Positions 37,713 to 46,491 are shown, counted from the stretch's first letter. The stretch: DNA of 64,000 bases from Cystobacter fuscus (GCF_002305875.1 NZ_CP022098.1:9486001-9550000); one strand, 5' to 3'. Numbers and translations are program-made. Notes: generated from the sequence alone by a model not told the origin.

Positions 37713-38082
37713 CACACCTCCCCCACCATGATGCGGCATGTCATCGAGGGGCCCGCGGCCCCGCCCGTCCCCTGAAAGCGCTTGTCACCAGTGGGCGGAC
37801 CGCCGCCGACGAGTGTCGGACGCATGGCCTTACGCGGAGCGTCATCACTGTCTGGCCGGGTCGGACCCGACTCCACGCGCCTCCCCTGACGCTCTCTGTT
37901 CAAACTTTCCAGTCAACATGTCCGGGACAAGGTGAAAGCGCTTTCAAAAGCGGCCTTTACTTTCTCGATAATTAAGTTTTAATGATCTCTCCGAGAACAC
38001 GAGCTCGTCTCGACTTGCGCCGCATGGGTTTGACACAGCGCGACATCCGAGACGGTGCCACGGTCCTCCTGGAGGCATCGAA
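37713..38082. other. Intergenic region between the LacI regulator and the secreted beta-helix gene
   Basis: This 370-bp gap holds no gene. It contains one LacI half-type box at 37773-37788 (TGAAAGCGCTTGTCA), the perfect operator at 37933-37946 and an AT-rich stretch at 37955-37985 that probably holds the promoter. GGAGG lies seven bases before the ATG at 38083. Confidence 0.6.
37933..37946. promoter_or_regulatory. LacI-family operator
   Basis: TGAAAGCGCTTTCA is a perfect 14-bp palindrome with the GCGC centre and AAAG/CTTT arms of classic LacI-family (CcpA/PurR-like) sites. It lies 137 bp before the secreted beta-helix gene and just upstream of its AT-rich promoter region, a position suited to repression or carbon-source control by the adjacent LacI protein. 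Confidence 0.78.
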
Positions 38083-40755
38083 ATGATCAAGAACGTAGCG
38101 TCTATGGTTTCCACCTGGGCCGCCGTGGCGGGCCTTTGCGCGCTCCTGCCAGGCAGTGCCCATGCCGGGCCGGTCTCCGCGGCGAACACCACCCTCTTCG
38201 GCCCGAATGTCTACGTCTTCGACACGAGCATGCCGGCCGCGGACATCCAGGCCAAGGCCACCTCCATCTTCACGCAGATGGAGTCCAACCAGTTCGGCAC
38301 CGAGCGCTACGCGCTGCTCTTCAAGCCGGGAACGTACAACGTCCTCTTCGACGTGGGCTTCTATACCCACGTGGCGGGCCTCGGGCAGAACCCCGACGAC
38401 GTGCTCATCAACGGTGGCGTGAACGTTCCGGCCTACTGGATGCCGAACATGAACGCGACCTGCAACTTCTGGCGCGCCTACGAGAACTTCTCGATCAACG
38501 CCTCGGCCGCCACCAACAACACGACCACGATCGCCGTCTCCCAGGCCGCCCCCCTGCGGCGCATGCACATCAAGAGCGCGGGCGGACTGTGGCTCTTCCA
38601 GGTGGATCCCAGCACGGGCGCTGGCGGTTGGGCCAGCGGCGGCTTCCTCGCCGACTCCGTGGTGGATGGCCAGGTGCTCCCCGGCTCGCAGCAGCAATGG
38701 CTCGCGCGCAACAGCAAGTGGGGAAGCTGGGGCAACGCCGTGTGGAACATGGTCTTCGTGGGCGACATCAACGCGCCCAGCCAGGCCAACTTCCCGACGG
38801 ATGCCTACACGACGGTGGCCCAGACGCCCATCATCCGGGAGAAGCCCTACCTCTACGTCACCAGCACCGGCCAGTACGCCGTCTTCGTTCCCGCCCTGCA
38901 GACCAATACCCAGGGCCCCAGCTGGGCCGCCGGCTCCACGCCGGGCACGTCCATCTCCATCGATCAGTTCTACATCGCGCAGCCGTCCACGGCGAGCGCC
39001 GCCAGCCTCAACTCGGCGCTGAGCGCCGGCAAGCACATCCTCTTCACGCCCGGCATCTACCCACTCAACGACACGCTGCGGGTCACCAGGCCCGACACCA
39101 TCATCCTCGGCCTGGGTGTCCCCTCCCTCATCCCCACCAGCGGTCAGCCGGCCATCTCCGTGGCCGATGTGGACGGCGTGAAGATCGCGGGTCTCATCAT
39201 CGATGCCGGCGCCATCAACTCGCCCTCCCTGCTGGAAGTCGGTCCCACGGGCAGCTCGGCCAACCACTCGGCCAACCCCACCTTCCTCTATGACCTGACG
39301 GTGCGCACCGCGGGCCCGACGGCGGGCAAGAACGACGTGGGCATCAAGATCAACAGCCACAACGTGGTGGGAGACCAGCTGTGGCTGTGGCGCGCGGACC
39401 ACGGCGAGGGCGCCGCCTGGAACATCAACCCCACCAAGAGCGGCCTCGTCGTGAACGGCAACAACGTCACGATGTACGGTCTGTTCAACGAGCACCACAA
39501 CGAGTACCAGACGCTGTGGAACGGCAACGGCGGCCGGGTGTACTTCTACCAGTCCGAGATTCCCTATGACGTGCCCAACCAGTCGTCGTGGATGAGCAAG
39601 AATGGCACGGTGAACGGCTACGCGTCGTACAAGGTCGCCGACACGGTGACGAGCCACGAGGCGTGGGGCGTGGGGGTGTACTCCTACTTCCGCGACGCGG
39701 CCGTCAAGTCGGAGAACGCGATCGAGGTGCCCAATGTCACGGGCGTCAAGATCCACCACATGACCACCATCTGGCTCAACGGCACGGCTGGCAGTGAAAT
39801 CACCCACGTCATCAACGGCCAGGGGGGCCGCGTCTACGCGAACTCCCCCGCGGAGGCGATGCGTCAGACCATCAACGAGTTCGCGGGCACCGGTACGCCG
39901 GTGATCGACACGCAGGCGCCCACCGTGCCCGGGAGCCTGACGGCCACCGCCGCCTCGAGCAGCCAGATCAACCTGACCTGGAGCGCCTCGACGGACAACG
40001 TGGGCGTGACCGCCTACGACATCTACCGCAACGGCACGCTCGTGGGCTCCTCGGGCACCACGTCGTACAGCAGCACGGGCCTGGCGGCTTCCACGACCTA
40101 CACCTTCACGGTCAAGGCGCGCGATGCGGCGGGCAATGCCTCGGCCGCCAGCGCCTCCGCCAGCGCCACCACGAAGGCGGCCACGGGCGACACGCAGGCG
40201 CCCACCGCGCCCGCGAGCCTGACGGCCACCGCCGCCTCGAGCAGCCAGATCAACCTGACCTGGGGCGCCTCGACGGACAACGTGGGTGTGACGGGCTACA
40301 TCATCTACCGCGGCGGCACGCAGGTGGGCACCTCGACCGCCACGTCTTACAGCGACACGGGCCTGGCGGCTTCGACGACCTACAGCTACACCGTCAAGGC
40401 GAGGGACGCGGCGGGCAATCTCTCGGCCGTCAGCAACACGGCGAGCGCCACCACGCAGGCGGGCGGCACGGGCGGCACGGGCACCGAGTGGACGTACGGG
40501 TGGGACAGCAACAGCGCCACCCAGGCGACCTCGTGGTTCAAGCCCACGGGCTTCACGGCGGCCTACGTCATCGTGCACTACGCCTACTCGGGCATCTCGC
40601 AGCAGAACGTCACCCTGACGTTCAACAACACCACGGGCCGCTGGGAGCTCCCCGTGACCGGCCTGAGCTCGGGCAAGGTGATCACCTACTCGTACACCTA
40701 CAACAAGAACGGCGCCCAGTACGACACCCCGACCTACACCTGGACCAAGCCCTGA
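38083..40755 (+). CDS. Secreted beta-helix protein with two FnIII domains and CBM56-like domain
   Basis: The 890-residue protein begins with a signal peptide cleaved after GSAHA. Residues 35-600 form a parallel beta-helix of the pectate-lyase/GH55-like type (LFKPGTYNV, VKIAGLIIDAGAINS, GLVVNGNNVTMYGLFNEHHN). Two nearly identical fibronectin III domains follow (about 610-700 and 705-795; each starts DTQAPT and has SSSQINLTW). The last 90 residues (TFNNTTGRWELPVTGLSSG; YDTPTYTW) resemble CBM56, a beta-1,3-glucan-binding module. Extracellular polysaccharide degradation, perhaps of beta-1,3-glucan, is inferred. LacI-type operator and regulator lie upstream. Confidence 0.93.
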   Translation: MIKNVASMVSTWAAVAGLCALLPGSAHAGPVSAANTTLFGPNVYVFDTSMPAADIQAKATSIFTQMESNQFGTERYALLFKPGTYNVLFDVGFYTHVAGLGQNPDDVLINGGVNVPAYWMPNMNATCNFWRAYENFSINASAATNNTTTIAVSQAAPLRRMHIKSAGGLWLFQVDPSTGAGGWASGGFLADSVVDGQVLPGSQQQWLARNSKWGSWGNAVWNMVFVGDINAPSQANFPTDAYTTVAQTPIIREKPYLYVTSTGQYAVFVPALQTNTQGPSWAAGSTPGTSISIDQFYIAQPSTASAASLNSALSAGKHILFTPGIYPLNDTLRVTRPDTIILGLGVPSLIPTSGQPAISVADVDGVKIAGLIIDAGAINSPSLLEVGPTGSSANHSANPTFLYDLTVRTAGPTAGKNDVGIKINSHNVVGDQLWLWRADHGEGAAWNINPTKSGLVVNGNNVTMYGLFNEHHNEYQTLWNGNGGRVYFYQSEIPYDVPNQSSWMSKNGTVNGYASYKVADTVTSHEAWGVGVYSYFRDAAVKSENAIEVPNVTGVKIHHMTTIWLNGTAGSEITHVINGQGGRVYANSPAEAMRQTINEFAGTGTPVIDTQAPTVPGSLTATAASSSQINLTWSASTDNVGVTAYDIYRNGTLVGSSGTTSYSSTGLAASTTYTFTVKARDAAGNASAASASASATTKAATGDTQAPTAPASLTATAASSSQINLTWGASTDNVGVTGYIIYRGGTQVGTSTATSYSDTGLAASTTYSYTVKARDAAGNLSAVSNTASATTQAGGTGGTGTEWTYGWDSNSATQATSWFKPTGFTAAYVIVHYAYSGISQQNVTLTFNNTTGRWELPVTGLSSGKVITYSYTYNKNGAQYDTPTYTWTKP

Positions 40756-40780
40756 CGGGCTGAAGAGCTCCTGACACGGA

Positions 40781-40819
40781 CGGCCCACTTCCCCGCGAAC
40801 TCGCGGTGGGGGTGGGCCG
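40781..40819 (+). terminator. Terminator of the beta-helix gene
   Basis: CGGCCCAC at 40781-40788 pairs with GTGGGCCG at 40812-40819, with an inner CCGCGA/TCGCGG stem. CTTCGTTTTCG follows. It starts 26 bp after the stop. Confidence 0.8.
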
Positions 40820-41052
40820 CTTCGTTTTCGCCGCTCCCCGCCGACGGCGCGCCCACTGGCACCGCTCCCCCCTGGGAGCCCTCCACAGGCCCGAGCCGCG
40901 GCTGCCGTGTGCCGCTCTCCCCGCGAGCTCGCCCATCGCTGTCGGGGCGCGCCTTTTGTGCGGAAGAGCCAAAAAATTTACTGCATAGCCCATCCACTCC
41001 CGGTCTCCCTGGGGAGGAGTCAGAGAGAAGTGACCCATCGGGGAAGGTTCTT

Positions 41053-41922
41053 ATGAAGAAAACATGGCTTGTTCTGATGTCGCTCCTGGGCGTTTCCGCA
41101 TGCGGGGTCGAGGCCCCGGAGGAGGCCTTGAACGGGACGGGGCAGGAACCCACCGCTGAAGCAGAAGTCGAAAGCGAACTGCTGCCAGTGCAGACCTTGA
41201 CCAGCGTCCGGACGGGCTCCGGGGTGTACGTGTCCTGCCAGAGCAACATCACCCTGGATGCCAACGGCAACCTTCAGTCCTGCATCCTGGCGAACAACTC
41301 GTCGATCCGGACAGGGAGCGGCGTCTACCTGACGGCTCAGGGGGGAAACTTCCTCTCGCTCTATACCTCGGGCTACTGGCAACAGGGGACGCTCAACTCA
41401 AACTCGTCGATCCGCACGGGAAGCGGCGTCTACCTGACGGCTCTGGAGGGGACTCCGGTGACCCTGGATGCCTCGGGCTACTGGCAACAGGGGACGCTCA
41501 ACTCAAACTCGTCGATCCGCACGGGAAGCGGCGTCTACCTGACGGCTCTGGAGGGGACTCCGGTGACCCTGCATGCCTCGGGCTACTGGCAGCAGGGGAC
41601 GCTCAACTCAAACTCGTCGATCCGCACGGGAAGCGGCGTCTATCTGACGGCTCTGGAGGGGACTCCGGTGACCCTGAATGCCTCGGGTTACTTTGACACG
41701 GGCACCCTCTCCAGCAACTCGAGCATCCGGACTGGCCGCGGTGTCTACATCACTTGCAGGAGTGGCCAATCGACCAGCCTCTATGCGTCGACTGGCGATC
41801 TCTACACCTGTATCCTCGCGAGCTCGCACAGCGTCCAGTCAGCGAGTGGGACCTACTTCACGTGCGGAGCGGGATACCGGCTCTCCCTGAACAGCGCTGG
41901 TTACTACTTGGGCTGCAACTGA
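41053..41922 (+). CDS. Lipoprotein built of near-identical 35-residue repeats
   Basis: The 289-residue product has a lipoprotein signal (MKKTWLVLMSLLGVSAC). After an acidic linker it consists of about seven beta-type units. The central ones, such as NSSIRTGSGVYLTALEGTPV followed by TLDASGYWQQGTLNS, are 35 residues long and nearly identical. The outer units are more diverged and carry Cys pairs (YVSCQSN...SCILA; YITCRSG...TCILA; FTCGAG...GCN), which may cap the array. A stacked beta-solenoid or beta-propeller-like surface protein is a reasonable guess. GGGGAAGG precedes the ATG. Function is unknown. Confidence 0.9.
   Translation: MKKTWLVLMSLLGVSACGVEAPEEALNGTGQEPTAEAEVESELLPVQTLTSVRTGSGVYVSCQSNITLDANGNLQSCILANNSSIRTGSGVYLTAQGGNFLSLYTSGYWQQGTLNSNSSIRTGSGVYLTALEGTPVTLDASGYWQQGTLNSNSSIRTGSGVYLTALEGTPVTLHASGYWQQGTLNSNSSIRTGSGVYLTALEGTPVTLNASGYFDTGTLSSNSSIRTGRGVYITCRSGQSTSLYASTGDLYTCILASSHSVQSASGTYFTCGAGYRLSLNSAGYYLGCN
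41301..41720 (+). repeat. 105-bp tandem repeat inside the lipoprotein gene
   Basis: Four units start at 41301, 41406, 41511 and 41616, exactly 105 bp apart. Units 2-4 differ by only a few bases over their common part, including at third codon positions, which points to recent expansion or gene conversion. Confidence 0.92.
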
Positions 41923-42194
41923 CCGGGTTCAGTCCTTCCCAGCACGGCAGTGGCGCGAGTTCCAATTCCACCGGCTCAGCCCACTCCTGCGCGAAGCGCC
42001 CCTCTTCCGCCATGTCCTCGCTTCCGCGTCAACGACCAGCCCATCCCCTTCCCCCTGCTTGCGCTCCGCCAGGCCGGATGCACCGCGCGCGCCAACTCGC
42101 AAGTCCGCGGAAGCAGTTGAAGGGGATGGGCTCAACCGTCTACACCGCGTCTCGTTCTGACTCAGTAGTGGGCTTGATCAGGTTACGTGGACAC
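41923..42194. other. Intergenic region with transposase relic and inverted repeat
   Basis: No intact gene is present. On the minus strand 41935-42013 encodes RFAQEWAEPVELELAPLPCW, which resembles the middle of a transposase family common in this group. A perfect 14-bp inverted repeat (AGCCCATCCCCTTC) spans 42038-42051 and 42119-42132. Both look like remains of a mobile element. Confidence 0.5.
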
Positions 42195-42770
42195 CGGCTG
42201 ACCGGGCTGCCCTGGCACGAAGGTGTCCATGGGCTGATATTCCCTGCAAAAAAAGTATTAGCTGTTTTTCTGGAGGATGATAATTCCAGGGCTCTCACCC
42301 CAGGAGGTACACCTCTGATGCGTATCATTGCTTCAGCAGTCGTCACGAGCGCACTGCTGGTCGTCGGTTGTGGTGGTGGAGAGCTTCCCACGGAGACGGA
42401 CGCCACTCCGGAGACTCATTACGGAAACCAGTTGAGTGTTCCGATGTACTTTTCCTCCTCCCTCGGGGAGGAGCAGGTTTGATCGGAACATTCAACTGAA
42501 ATCCGTTATCAGACCCAGGCGCCCCAGGAGGAAGGGACCGTTCACGCCATGGGCGGACCCTATTATTACGCGACCTCGGCCGATGCGGGCCGGCGCCTGA
42601 CGGTCTGCGCCAATACCCTGACTGTCTTCCGGAGCGGGCCCAGCTCGGGCACCACCTGCACGCTGTACGGCACCCCGCCTGCCCAGAGCTTCACCGTGAG
42701 CAGCGTGAGCGGTGACTGGGTATTTGGCTTCGCGTACGGCTACTGCAACTTCAACGGCTGGGTGCAGAAC
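42195..42770 (+). repeat. Direct repeat, copy 1 of a duplicated lipoprotein locus
   Basis: This segment matches 50328-50852 at the DNA level, including 123 bp of upstream sequence with no length change, the ribosome binding site and most of the coding part. It differs mainly by a 96-bp insertion and fewer 21-bp repeats. Confidence 0.93.
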
Positions 42771-42776
42771 GTATAG
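42318..42776 (+). pseudogene. Disrupted copy of the QTQAP-linker lipoprotein gene
   Basis: The start (MRIIASAVVTSALLVVGCGG) and the 3' coding region (from GTVHAMGGPYYYATSADAGR on) are the same as in the intact gene at 50451. A 96-bp element after codon 33 puts an in-frame TGA at 42480-42482. At the 3' end the last codons (for GWFC) are replaced by a short palindrome, GTATAGTACTATAC, giving a different stop. Removing the insertion with one copy of the GAC duplication restores an open frame (PETQAPQEEG), so the insertion is what broke this copy. Confidence 0.9.
42416..42511. mobile_element. 96-bp miniature inverted-repeat element with GAC target duplication
   Basis: The element runs from TCATTACGGA to TCCGTTATCA. 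Its arms (42416-42445 and 42482-42511) are imperfect inverted repeats of about 30 bp with five or so mismatches. The centre forms another hairpin (CTCCTCCC/GGGAGGAG). GAC at 42413-42415 is repeated at 42512-42514. The empty site is visible by comparison with the intact gene copy at 50.5 kb. It encodes nothing. Confidence 0.85.
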
Positions 42777-42907
42777 TACTATACGCCCGCAAACATTTGT
42801 CGCCACTGAAATCAAAATCCAGACTCATTGGGATTGAACACAACTCGCGCTGATAGTATGAGTTTCCCGGACTCTTGACCCGAAACCCCAGACACAGGAA
42901 GACATCC

Positions 42908-43489
42908 ATGACGCGCCACTTGAAGCCCATGCTGGCCCTGTCCCTGCTTTGCCTCGTCCCCGCGATCGCATCCGCGGCGGAGCCCACCACCGAGGACTTC
43001 CTCGCCCATCGGTCGGGGTACATGAGCCTCGTTCCAGGTCAGACGGTGCAACTCCCCGCGCTGCGTGGCCATGGGCAGGTGGCGCCGCTGGCCGCAGAAG
43101 TGACCCAGACCTATATGTTCGGCAACTGGACGTCTGGCTGGCTCATCTATTCGATTGGCAAGCTCTATGGCTCCAGCGTGCCGGTTCCGCTGCCCAGTTT
43201 CCTGCACTCCGTATACGACCCCGATCATTATTCGGGCGCGGCCCAGGCCCGGGTCCCGACCTTCACGCCCTGGGTCCAGATCTTCGGCTATACGACCAAC
43301 CCGAACGATATTTACGGCTGGGCGAAGACCTGCACCTGGGAGGTTGACGTCCGCATCGCCGACGGTGTCTGCACGGCGCTCGTCACCGCGTCCGTCTATG
43401 GTCAGCAGGGTGCGACGTGCTTGCTCAACAACAGCTCGTCGGTCGATCCCATCACGTGCCAGCTCTTCGTGGGCGTCGGCATCCAGTAA
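42908..43489 (+). CDS. Secreted protein of unknown function
   Basis: The 193-residue product has a signal peptide (LALSLLCLVPAIASAAEP). The mature part is rich in aromatic residues (YMFGNWTSGWLIYSIGKLYG) and has three or four Cys near the end (CTWEVDV, CTALV, CLLNN, CQLF). AGGAAG precedes the ATG at 42908; a further in-frame ATG at 42875 lacks such a site. It lies between the broken lipoprotein copy and the copper-ATPase fragment. No family is recognised. Confidence 0.8.
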   Translation: MTRHLKPMLALSLLCLVPAIASAAEPTTEDFLAHRSGYMSLVPGQTVQLPALRGHGQVAPLAAEVTQTYMFGNWTSGWLIYSIGKLYGSSVPVPLPSFLHSVYDPDHYSGAAQARVPTFTPWVQIFGYTTNPNDIYGWAKTCTWEVDVRIADGVCTALVTASVYGQQGATCLLNNSSSVDPITCQLFVGVGIQ

Positions 43490-43757
43490 TCAATGTAAGG
43501 GCTCTCCTCGTGTCTCAATAAACGTGAGGGCGATGCGCCCGGAGGCGAAGCGGCCCGTGACGGAGTGCCGCAGGTGGTGGCGCGCGAGCGCGAAGGTGAC
43601 GAACGGCGCCTGCATGAGCGGCGCGAGCGCCAGCACCGCGAGCTCGGGGTCCGGCGCCTCCTCGGGCAGCACCGTGCGCGGCTCCAGCACCATGCCACAC
43701 GTGGGGCACGCCCCCGGCTCATCGCGCACGATCTCCGGGTGCATGGGGCACACCCAC
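43490..43757 (-). pseudogene. Chimeric remnant carrying a copper-ATPase heavy-metal-binding domain
   Basis: On the minus strand the frame begins in [20 protein letters not shown] and [18 protein letters not shown], a copy of the second metal-binding unit of the CopA-type ATPase at 50.9-53.4 kb. The DNA 43639-43757 matches 52951-53069 over 119 bp with three differences. Beyond the breakpoint the frame continues into unrelated sequence ([20 protein letters not shown]) to a stop at 43490. Membrane and catalytic domains are absent. It is a leftover of the same duplication as the lipoprotein copy. Confidence 0.85.
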
Positions 43758-43768
43758 CAGAGAGGGTG

Positions 43769-44002
43769 TCAAAGAACTCGAGCGACGCGACATGGCACGA
43801 CAGGTGGCGGGAAGGAGAAAGGCAGAAAGGGTGCTGAGAAGCCCCCCCGCCCCCAGCGAACTGCCGCCTCTCGGAATGCTGCGATGAAGGCCCGGTACTG
43901 CTCGCGCAACTCCCGCAGCGCCTGGCGCGTGGAGGCATGCCCCAGAGGCCGCGGGCTGCGAGTGAGGCGCTCGGGCCGGGTATGCGGGTGCTGAGCGCTC
44001 AC
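43769..44002 (-). pseudogene. Possible transposase C-terminal relic
   Basis: The frame contains RELREQYRAFIAAFREAAVR and FLPFSFPPPVV. A pattern of Tyr-Arg-rich helix followed by FPPxxFPPP at the end is familiar from transposases of myxobacterial and other insertion sequences. The rest of the enzyme is missing. It may belong to the same element as the relic at 41935-42013. Confidence 0.4.
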
Positions 44003-44010
44003 GGCGGCGT

Positions 44011-44352
44011 TCAGCAGCTATCCCACTTGGCGTCCGAGAAAGCACCACCACCCTGCTGAGGGCACCAATACCTGCCGAAATTCGTGCAGTTGTTGAAGAC
44101 AACATCCCTGAATGGGCCGTGCCACTTCGAGCACTTGACGTAGCAGCAAGCGGAGAGTTCCCCCACCTTTCCCGTCTGTTTTTGAGCCCAGGGCGGAAGC
44201 GCTTCCGAAGGGGTGGTCGAGTCCGCAGGAACCTGAGTCTGCGCGGGGGCAGGGGTCTGCGCCTCCTCTCAACTGTCCTGGGGACCACCGCACCCCGCCG
44301 CGAGTGCCGCTCCCAACATCAGCATGCTCACACCAGCGAATATGCTCTTCAT
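44011..44352 (-). pseudogene. Lipoprotein gene with in-frame TGA
   Basis: GGGAGG stands nine bases before ATG 44352. The signal peptide and lipobox are intact (MLMLGAALAAGCGG), then PQDS is followed by TGA at 44269-44271. The same frame continues for 85 codons to the TGA at 44011: EEAQTPAPAQTQVPADSTTP, then a Cys/Trp-rich domain (ELSACCYVKCSKWHGPF; NNCTNFGRYWCPQQ). The downstream part is clearly coding. A nonsense mutation (for example from CGA) is the simplest explanation. The QTQ-Pro linker is like that of the lipoprotein at 50451. Confidence 0.82.
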
Positions 44353-44880
44353 GAAAATAGACCTCCCAATGATGCAGGTGAACGAACGAGGCTCCAGGAA
44401 AGAAGCTCGGAATGTCCCCTCTTCACTGGCTCGCAGCGACCCGGAGCGGAGTTCGCGGACTGCCCGCGACTCGTACTCCAGGTATTGATCCAACCCTCCA
44501 CCGCGCCCCCCTCATCCAGGCATTTACCTCTTCTTTTCCCGGGATGGCCCTCCGCGCCTCCTCGCACACCCTGAATGAAACCCTTCCTCCGCGAGCACTC
44601 GTAAATGAGACGCGAATGCATAGAAAAAGGCCCTACCCCTTCCACGAGACTTCCCGGCCCGAGCGCCTGATGGCTCGAGACCTCGATGAACGGAGACTTC
44701 ACCGGGAGTGATGGGGTTCCAAAAGAAAGCAGAGGACCGGAGGCGCGCCAGGCTCACGTCCTCGCCTCCTGCCGGCTCGGACAGACGACAGCCGGCTCGA
44801 CCCCCGGCTCTTCTCAGGACACCCGCCCTGGACCCCTGGGACCTTTGTCCCACGGGCAGGCAGCGGCTAGCGTCTTGCGC
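44353..44880. other. 528-bp intergenic region between divergent genes
   Basis: It lies between the lipoprotein gene (minus) and the HEAT-repeat gene (plus) and should hold both promoters. Frames that cross it have poor codon character. I see no gene, repeat or RNA here. Confidence 0.5.
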
Positions 44881-46482
44881 ATGCTCCGATGCTTGGCCCA
44901 TGGTCTCCTGCTGCTCAGCGCCGTGCTGCTCCTCGTGCCCTGGGAGGCGCCGGCATGCGCCCTGGCGGTGCCCCGCTCCTGGACGAAGCGGACGGCGGAC
45001 GGGGCCTTCGAGCTGTCCTCGCGCATGGGGGAGCGCGCCTTCGGCCCGGCCACGCTGTCGCTGCGCGAGGTGCGCTCGGACAAGAAGCTCTGGGAGCACA
45101 CACTCCAGGAGGCCCCCTACGAGCAGCAGGCCCTCTTGTCGCCGAGCGGCCCGTACGTGGCGCTGGTGGACGACTTCTCCGCCGAGTTCACCGTCTATGG
45201 CCCGGGGGGCGAGGCGCGGAAGCTGTCGCTGGAGCCTCAGCTCACCGCAGGCGAGAAGCGCAAGCTGCCCCAGACGAGCTGCGGCCAGCAGTGGGTGAGC
45301 GCGGCCCGCTTCGAGGGCGAGCTGCTCGTGCTGGAGGTGCCCACCGGGGGCAGGGTGCCGCCCATGTACGCGCAGCCCAAGGGCACGGCCGTGCGCTTTG
45401 AGCCGAAGACGCGGCAGCTCACGCGGGACGCGCCAGTCCCCGAGAAGAGCACGGCGGAGCTGATCCAGGCCTACCAGGGCGCCTCGGAGCCCCCGCAGCG
45501 CCAGCGGCTGGCGCAGGAGCTGCTGGAGCGCTCGATGGATGTGAAGGAGGGAGGTGATGCGGCGCTCAGCCGCTTCTGGCAGGAGCTGCTGCGGGCCCCC
45601 GGCACGCAGCCCCGGCTGCAGGAGATGGCGGTGATGGGGCTTGGGGCCACTGGCACGGAGGAGGAGGTGCGCGCGCTGGCGCGGCTGCCGGCGGGGGGAC
45701 CGGAACGGGACGAGAAGGTGTTCCGGGCGCTGCAGCAGCGTGTGCCTGCGGAGGCGGAGGCCTTCGGCCTGCGCGTGCTGGAGGAGCGGCGGGAGCCCGA
45801 GCTGCTGCGCGCGCGCGCCATGGACTTCCTGGGCAGCCGCGGGGAGGCGGTGGCAGAGCGGGCGCTGCCGCTGGCGCTGAGAGATCCGTCGGTTCAGGTG
45901 CGGGAGTACGCCCTGGGGGCGCTGGCGCAGCCGCCCTTGAGGGCCAAGGCCGTCGAGCGCGCCCTGCCCTTCTGCCAGGACGGCGAGGAGCGGCTGCGCA
46001 AACGGGCTGCGGATAGCCTGCTCCGGCTCCTGCGCGGCGTGGAAAGCCCGGAGCGGGAGCAGGCGATGGCACTGCTGCGCGGGGCGAAGAAGCAGGGGCA
46101 GCTCAAGGGCTTTCCCGAGGGGTACGTCATCCTCGCGGGCGTGGCGGATCTGGAGAAGAAGCGCGCTGAGGCGCTGGCGCTCTACCGCGAGGGGGTGAAG
46201 GGGCTCGAGGCGCGGCCCAAGGAGCGCAAGTGGCCCACCGCGGACTTGCGGCTGGAGGCGAAGCTGCAGCTGGCCTTCGAGGCCAAGGCGCAGGGCAAGG
46301 CGGCCGAGCTGAAGAAGTGGGCCGAGGAGGTGCTGGGCGACGAGCACAAGCAGACCTTCGTCTGCGCGCCCAAGCCCAACGCGTACGCGGGGGGCCAGCC
46401 CCCGGACGGCTGCAGGGGCGGCCAGTTCACCGCCGATCACGTGGCCCGGCAGCTGCTCAAGGGCGAGACCGCCGCGCGATGA
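44881..46482 (+). CDS. Secreted HEAT-repeat-like protein
   Basis: The 533-residue product starts with a signal peptide (GLLLLSAVLLLVPWEAPACA). Residues 30-190 look beta-rich (LSPSGPYVALVDDFSAEFTV). Residues 200-470 are helical repeats of the HEAT type (LQEMAVMGLGATGTEEEVRA; RDPSVQVREYALGALAQPPL). The C-terminus has CAPKPNAYAGGQPPDGCRGG. An IS element sits just after its stop and leaves the coding part intact. The protein probably acts as a periplasmic or surface scaffold; its partner is unknown. Confidence 0.9.
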   Translation: MLRCLAHGLLLLSAVLLLVPWEAPACALAVPRSWTKRTADGAFELSSRMGERAFGPATLSLREVRSDKKLWEHTLQEAPYEQQALLSPSGPYVALVDDFSAEFTVYGPGGEARKLSLEPQLTAGEKRKLPQTSCGQQWVSAARFEGELLVLEVPTGGRVPPMYAQPKGTAVRFEPKTRQLTRDAPVPEKSTAELIQAYQGASEPPQRQRLAQELLERSMDVKEGGDAALSRFWQELLRAPGTQPRLQEMAVMGLGATGTEEEVRALARLPAGGPERDEKVFRALQQRVPAEAEAFGLRVLEERREPELLRARAMDFLGSRGEAVAERALPLALRDPSVQVREYALGALAQPPLRAKAVERALPFCQDGEERLRKRAADSLLRLLRGVESPEREQAMALLRGAKKQGQLKGFPEGYVILAGVADLEKKRAEALALYREGVKGLEARPKERKWPTADLRLEAKLQLAFEAKAQGKAAELKKWAEEVLGDEHKQTFVCAPKPNAYAGGQPPDGCRGGQFTADHVARQLLKGETAAR

Positions 46483-46491
46483 GACTCGGCT

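Noticed and set aside
37972-40788. Minus-strand frame of 938 codons
   Set aside because: Antisense to the secreted beta-helix protein; composition typical of a GC-rich shadow frame.
42415-42512. The palindrome in the lipoprotein copy as a transcription terminator
   Set aside because: It lies inside a coding frame, has a short target duplication, and its removal restores the gene; an insertion explains it better.
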